Below are positions 5,258 through 5,318 of a stretch of DNA of 5,318 nt, piece after piece. The stretch is from Deltaproteobacteria bacterium. Lineage in GTDB: Bacteria > Desulfobacterota > DSM-4660 > Desulfatiglandales > Desulfatiglandaceae. The translations under genes were made by a program, and so were the position numbers. The notes beneath the pieces were generated by a model, which did no database searches, was not told where the DNA came from, and saw nothing but the letters and a program-made list of their open reading frames with translations. The DNA lies in NCBI GenBank assembly GCA_013349725.1, contig DUZB01000015.1, positions 15,797 through 21,114 on the forward strand, written 5' to 3'. Every line of letters begins with the position of its first letter. Within the stretch, counting starts at the first letter, position 1.

Positions 5258-5318
5258 AGGTGTCAGGTGTCAGTGTTCAGGTTGGGTTTCTGTCCTTACG
5301 TTCCTCTCTCCTGACACC
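5258..5318 (+). repeat. Second heptad repeat (AGGTGTC type) with an inverted copy at the window edge
   Basis: Units AGGTGTC, AGGTGTC, AGTGTTC and AGGTTGG run in 7-nt phase from 5258 to 5285. After 24 nt, CCTGACACC (5310-5318) is the exact reverse complement of GGTGTCAGG (5259-5267). A hairpin or a pair of opposed arrays is therefore possible. The right side is cut by the window end, so the full extent is unknown. Confidence 0.65.

Larger units (their letters stand above)
5007..5318. other. Repeat-rich intergenic region without a convincing gene
   Basis: The region after the thioesterase holds a palindrome with a linked downstream arm, a five-unit heptad repeat and a second heptad repeat reaching the window edge. 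An 8-bp inverted pair, TGAAAGTT (5083-5090) and AACTTTCA (5171-5178), also brackets part of it. A 33-codon frame at 5121-5222 has a stop just upstream and no ribosome site, so I do not call it a gene. Confidence 0.6.

Noticed and set aside
5084..5318. CRISPR-like or attachment-site reading of the repeats
   Set aside because: Units are 7 nt and contiguous without spacers, and there is no integrase, tRNA or cas gene in the window.

Overview
The window looks like the edge of a bacterial surface-polysaccharide (O-antigen, capsule or exopolysaccharide) locus, followed by ordinary single genes and repeat-rich intergenic DNA. Compact genes, Shine-Dalgarno sites, TTG starts and stop/start overlaps are bacterial. 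Base composition is mid-range: hand counts give about 52% GC in part of the thioesterase gene and about 41% in the VOC gene. The scattered intergenic repeats suggest a Gram-negative proteobacterium or desulfobacterial lineage, but no gene here fixes the taxon.

Region 1 (1-3277, minus strand) is one operon read right to left. It runs from a sigma70-like promoter (3249-3277) to a multi-membrane-span GT39-like glycosyltransferase (1556-3163), then a polysaccharide flippase of the MOP superfamily (164-1546), then the first 54 codons of a class I SAM-dependent methyltransferase that leaves the window at position 1. The genes are 9 nt apart and then overlap by 1 nt, so they are very likely co-transcribed and translationally coupled. 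Together they suggest lipid-linked sugar transfer, export of a lipid-linked glycan and methyl modification of a glycan. The glycosyltransferase and flippase genes each contain a 9-nt homopolymer.

Region 2 (3333-3718, plus strand) is a broken GT4 glycosyltransferase. An N-terminal-like piece in one frame is joined to a good C-terminal donor-binding half in another frame, with the middle missing.

Region 3 (3731-4120, minus strand) is a VOC-superfamily protein of the STM3117-like type. It is more AT-rich than the thioesterase gene and has its own likely promoter. Region 4 (4121-4538) is a 418-nt divergent intergenic stretch with promoter candidates for both flanking genes and a G-rich tract. 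Region 5 (4539-5006, plus strand) is an intact PaaI-type hotdog thioesterase.

Region 6 (5007-5318) has no convincing gene. It holds a perfect 10-bp-arm palindrome whose 6-nt loop is complementary to a site just downstream, then two different 7-bp-period tandem repeats. I found no complete mobile element, CRISPR array, RNA gene or clear new defence or biosynthetic system. The best leads are the repeat cluster at 5035-5318, the decayed glycosyltransferase and the homopolymer tracts in the polysaccharide genes.
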